Of a DNA stretch of 64,000 bases, positions 62,733 through 64,000 are shown one piece after another. Every line of letters starts with the position of its first letter. Position 1 is the first letter of the stretch. Below the pieces are notes generated by a model. It did not search any database. It saw only the letters and a list, made by a program, of their open reading frames with translations, and was not told the origin of the DNA. Both the position numbers and the translations under genes were made by a program. The stretch is from Lucinisca nassula (Eukaryota > Mollusca > Bivalvia > Lucinida > Lucinidae). The stretch covers positions 149,976,082 to 150,040,081 of the forward strand of contig OY757015.1 of the NCBI GenBank assembly GCA_963580285.1. Reading direction: 5' to 3'.

Positions 62733-63041
62733 GCCGGCCTCGGTAGCTCAGTCGGATGCGCATCTGACTGGTGATCAGGAGGATGCGGGTTAGATACCTG
62801 CCGAGGTCGGCGGCATTCTTTCGTCGAGATTGATCATGACATCTTTTCTACGGTCATTCTCTCCCTTAAGCGGATTCAAGAAGGGCAGTTGTCAGTTTCG
62901 GGCGAAAGAATGTGCACTGTACTGGTTAACCCCTTACGTATAAGCCTGCCCAGGAAGAGTGTGGATAAGCAAACTGACCGGCTCAAAAATGACCTAAAAT
63001 AGTGTTGACTGGGCCGTTAAACTGCAATTCAAACAAACAAA
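62733..63041 (+). mobile_element. SINE-II, full length, perfect 13-bp TSD
   Basis: Flanked by ACGCGGGTAACTA at 62720-62732 and 63042-63054. Head GCCGGCCTCGGTAGCTCAGT with A box TAGCTCAGTCGG; the B box reads GGTTAGATACC (C to A change). Shared 3' tail AATGACCTAAAATAGTGTTG, GCCGTTAAACTGCAATTCAA, CAAACAAA. Confidence 0.95.
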
Positions 63042-63084
63042 ACGCGGGTAACTAAGGGATAGCTTTCCTTATTTCTTATTACAA

Positions 63085-63155
63085 ATGTATGCTGTTTGTG
63101 CGTGTTAGAATCACCTCGATAAGGCGATTCTAATAGGTACCCACATCATATTTTT
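63085..63155. repeat. MITE-F-like fragment with core-2 hairpin
   Basis: ACAAATGTATGCTGTTTGTG, GTTAGAATCACCTCGATAAG and GCGATTCTAATAGGTACCC; no MITE-F ends found. Confidence 0.65.
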
Positions 63156-63161
63156 CAACTG

Positions 63162-63325
63162 AGTGAGTATAAGTTTGAGTTTTACGTCTTGCCAACAGCT
63201 AAGGTTATACGGAGACGAGACCTCAGTTTAAAGACTCATCTGAAAGTCTGGAGAAGCCCGGGATCGATCCTGCAATCCCTGCTCTATAAGGCGAGTAGCA
63301 TAACCACTACACCATGGAGGCTTCT
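63162..63325 (-). mobile_element. SINE-III, minus strand
   Basis: GAGTTTTACGTCTTGCCAAC to ACACCATGGAGGCTTC; matches 47650-47812 in inverse order. Confidence 0.8.
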
Positions 63326-64000
63326 ATATTTCAGTTGAGAAATGAGAAAAGTTATTCCAAAATTATCCTTGTCAAGCTTCCTTCTCTGGGCCTATATGCT
63401 TTCTGTTATTCACTCTGATAGAGGAGTGGTTTAACGGAGTACCTGTAATGATAAAACTTCAAGATATAGAAACAAGTTGGCTTCCTTCAAAAAAGGAATC
63501 CAATACGTGGGCTTGCAATTTTTCTAAACTTTGGGTTTTGGATTATTTTTAAAACACATAAGATCATCAGTTCACCAGCAGTTTATTTGTAGAACAAATA
63601 AATAAATACAAAAATATTGAAACTATTTGTTGTCTAAAGTATTTTAATTGTCTGCAATTAAAAGAAAAACAAAGCATTTTAGAATAGCTTATTGGTACTC
63701 TTATTTAGCAATAATAATCACATTGTTACAAAATCAATAATAAAGCATGTTTCGGTGAGAGATGTGCAGTCATATACAATTTAAAAATGTTTTAGAAGTT
63801 GCTTCTAGATAATTCTTTAAACTGAATGACTTATTACATGCGAAGGTATTTTGATTTGATATTATTGTTATAGACTAGATTTTGTCTTTACACAAAAGTA
63901 TCTTTAGGCTAGATTTAACGTAACGTAAGTACTTATCAAAACTGGATCTGCCACGAAAAATGATTCACTTAAGTGGTTATAATAATGGCGGATAGGATTC
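63326..64000. other. No feature seen
   Basis: AT-rich, no repeat or frame recognised. Confidence 0.5.

Overview
The window looks like repeat-dense DNA from a marine lophotrochozoan animal, most likely a bivalve mollusc. The evidence is AT-rich eukaryotic sequence, tRNA-derived SINEs with poly-A or (CAAA)n tails, LINE reverse transcriptases of CR1/Jockey type, a BEL/Pao relic, pearl-like tandem-core elements (a bivalve speciality) and dozens of small inverted-repeat transposons. I found no host protein-coding gene, rRNA or functional tRNA gene that I can support. Nearly all long open frames are decayed retroelements or chance frames inside repeats.

Layout. 1-1.55 kb: internally deleted BEL/Pao element with its 3' LTR. 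1.75-14 kb: TTAA-flanked MITEs (families A and B), a 2.1-kb pearl-like array carrying a hammerhead-ribozyme insertion, and SINEs. 14.25-16.56 kb: a broken LINE RT with a PHD-like zinc finger, then a ~147-bp satellite. 16.6-18.2 kb: a Penelope-type repeat, a hAT-like MITE and a fold-back element built from GACAGTTCCCCGACA repeats. 19.2-23.4 kb: a nest in which CGTTTCGCCCC arrays flank a minus-strand LINE that is split by a Penelope-like element (PLE). 23.5-31.4 kb: LINE pieces, repeated PLE tail repeats in direct and inverted order, and a dimeric hammerhead-ribozyme repeat inserted into a PLE RT remnant. 31.6-32.3 kb: a third fold-back element. 33-64 kb: MITEs, SINEs, pearl-like arrays, local duplications and one LINE RT with a long uninterrupted ORF (53.07-54.16 kb).

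Most notable results. (1) Three copies or fragments of a ~260-bp repeat carry a convincing type I hammerhead ribozyme core (3.3, 26.2 and 26.5 kb), with a dimer as in animal retrozymes. (2) Three fold-back elements with different terminal motifs share one motif grammar, AAGAC-N2-TT-Y/S-CCC-N-CA. (3) Two palindromic hairpin cores recur inside MITE families with unrelated ends, suggesting modular core exchange. In one copy the core has been replaced by 28 bp that match, inverted, a site 1 kb away. (4) Local duplications and nested insertions give internal empty-site proofs for TTAA, TA and SINE target duplications.

Family letters used below (MITE-A to J, SINE-I to V, core-1, core-2) are my own labels for groups seen within this window. 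No database was searched.
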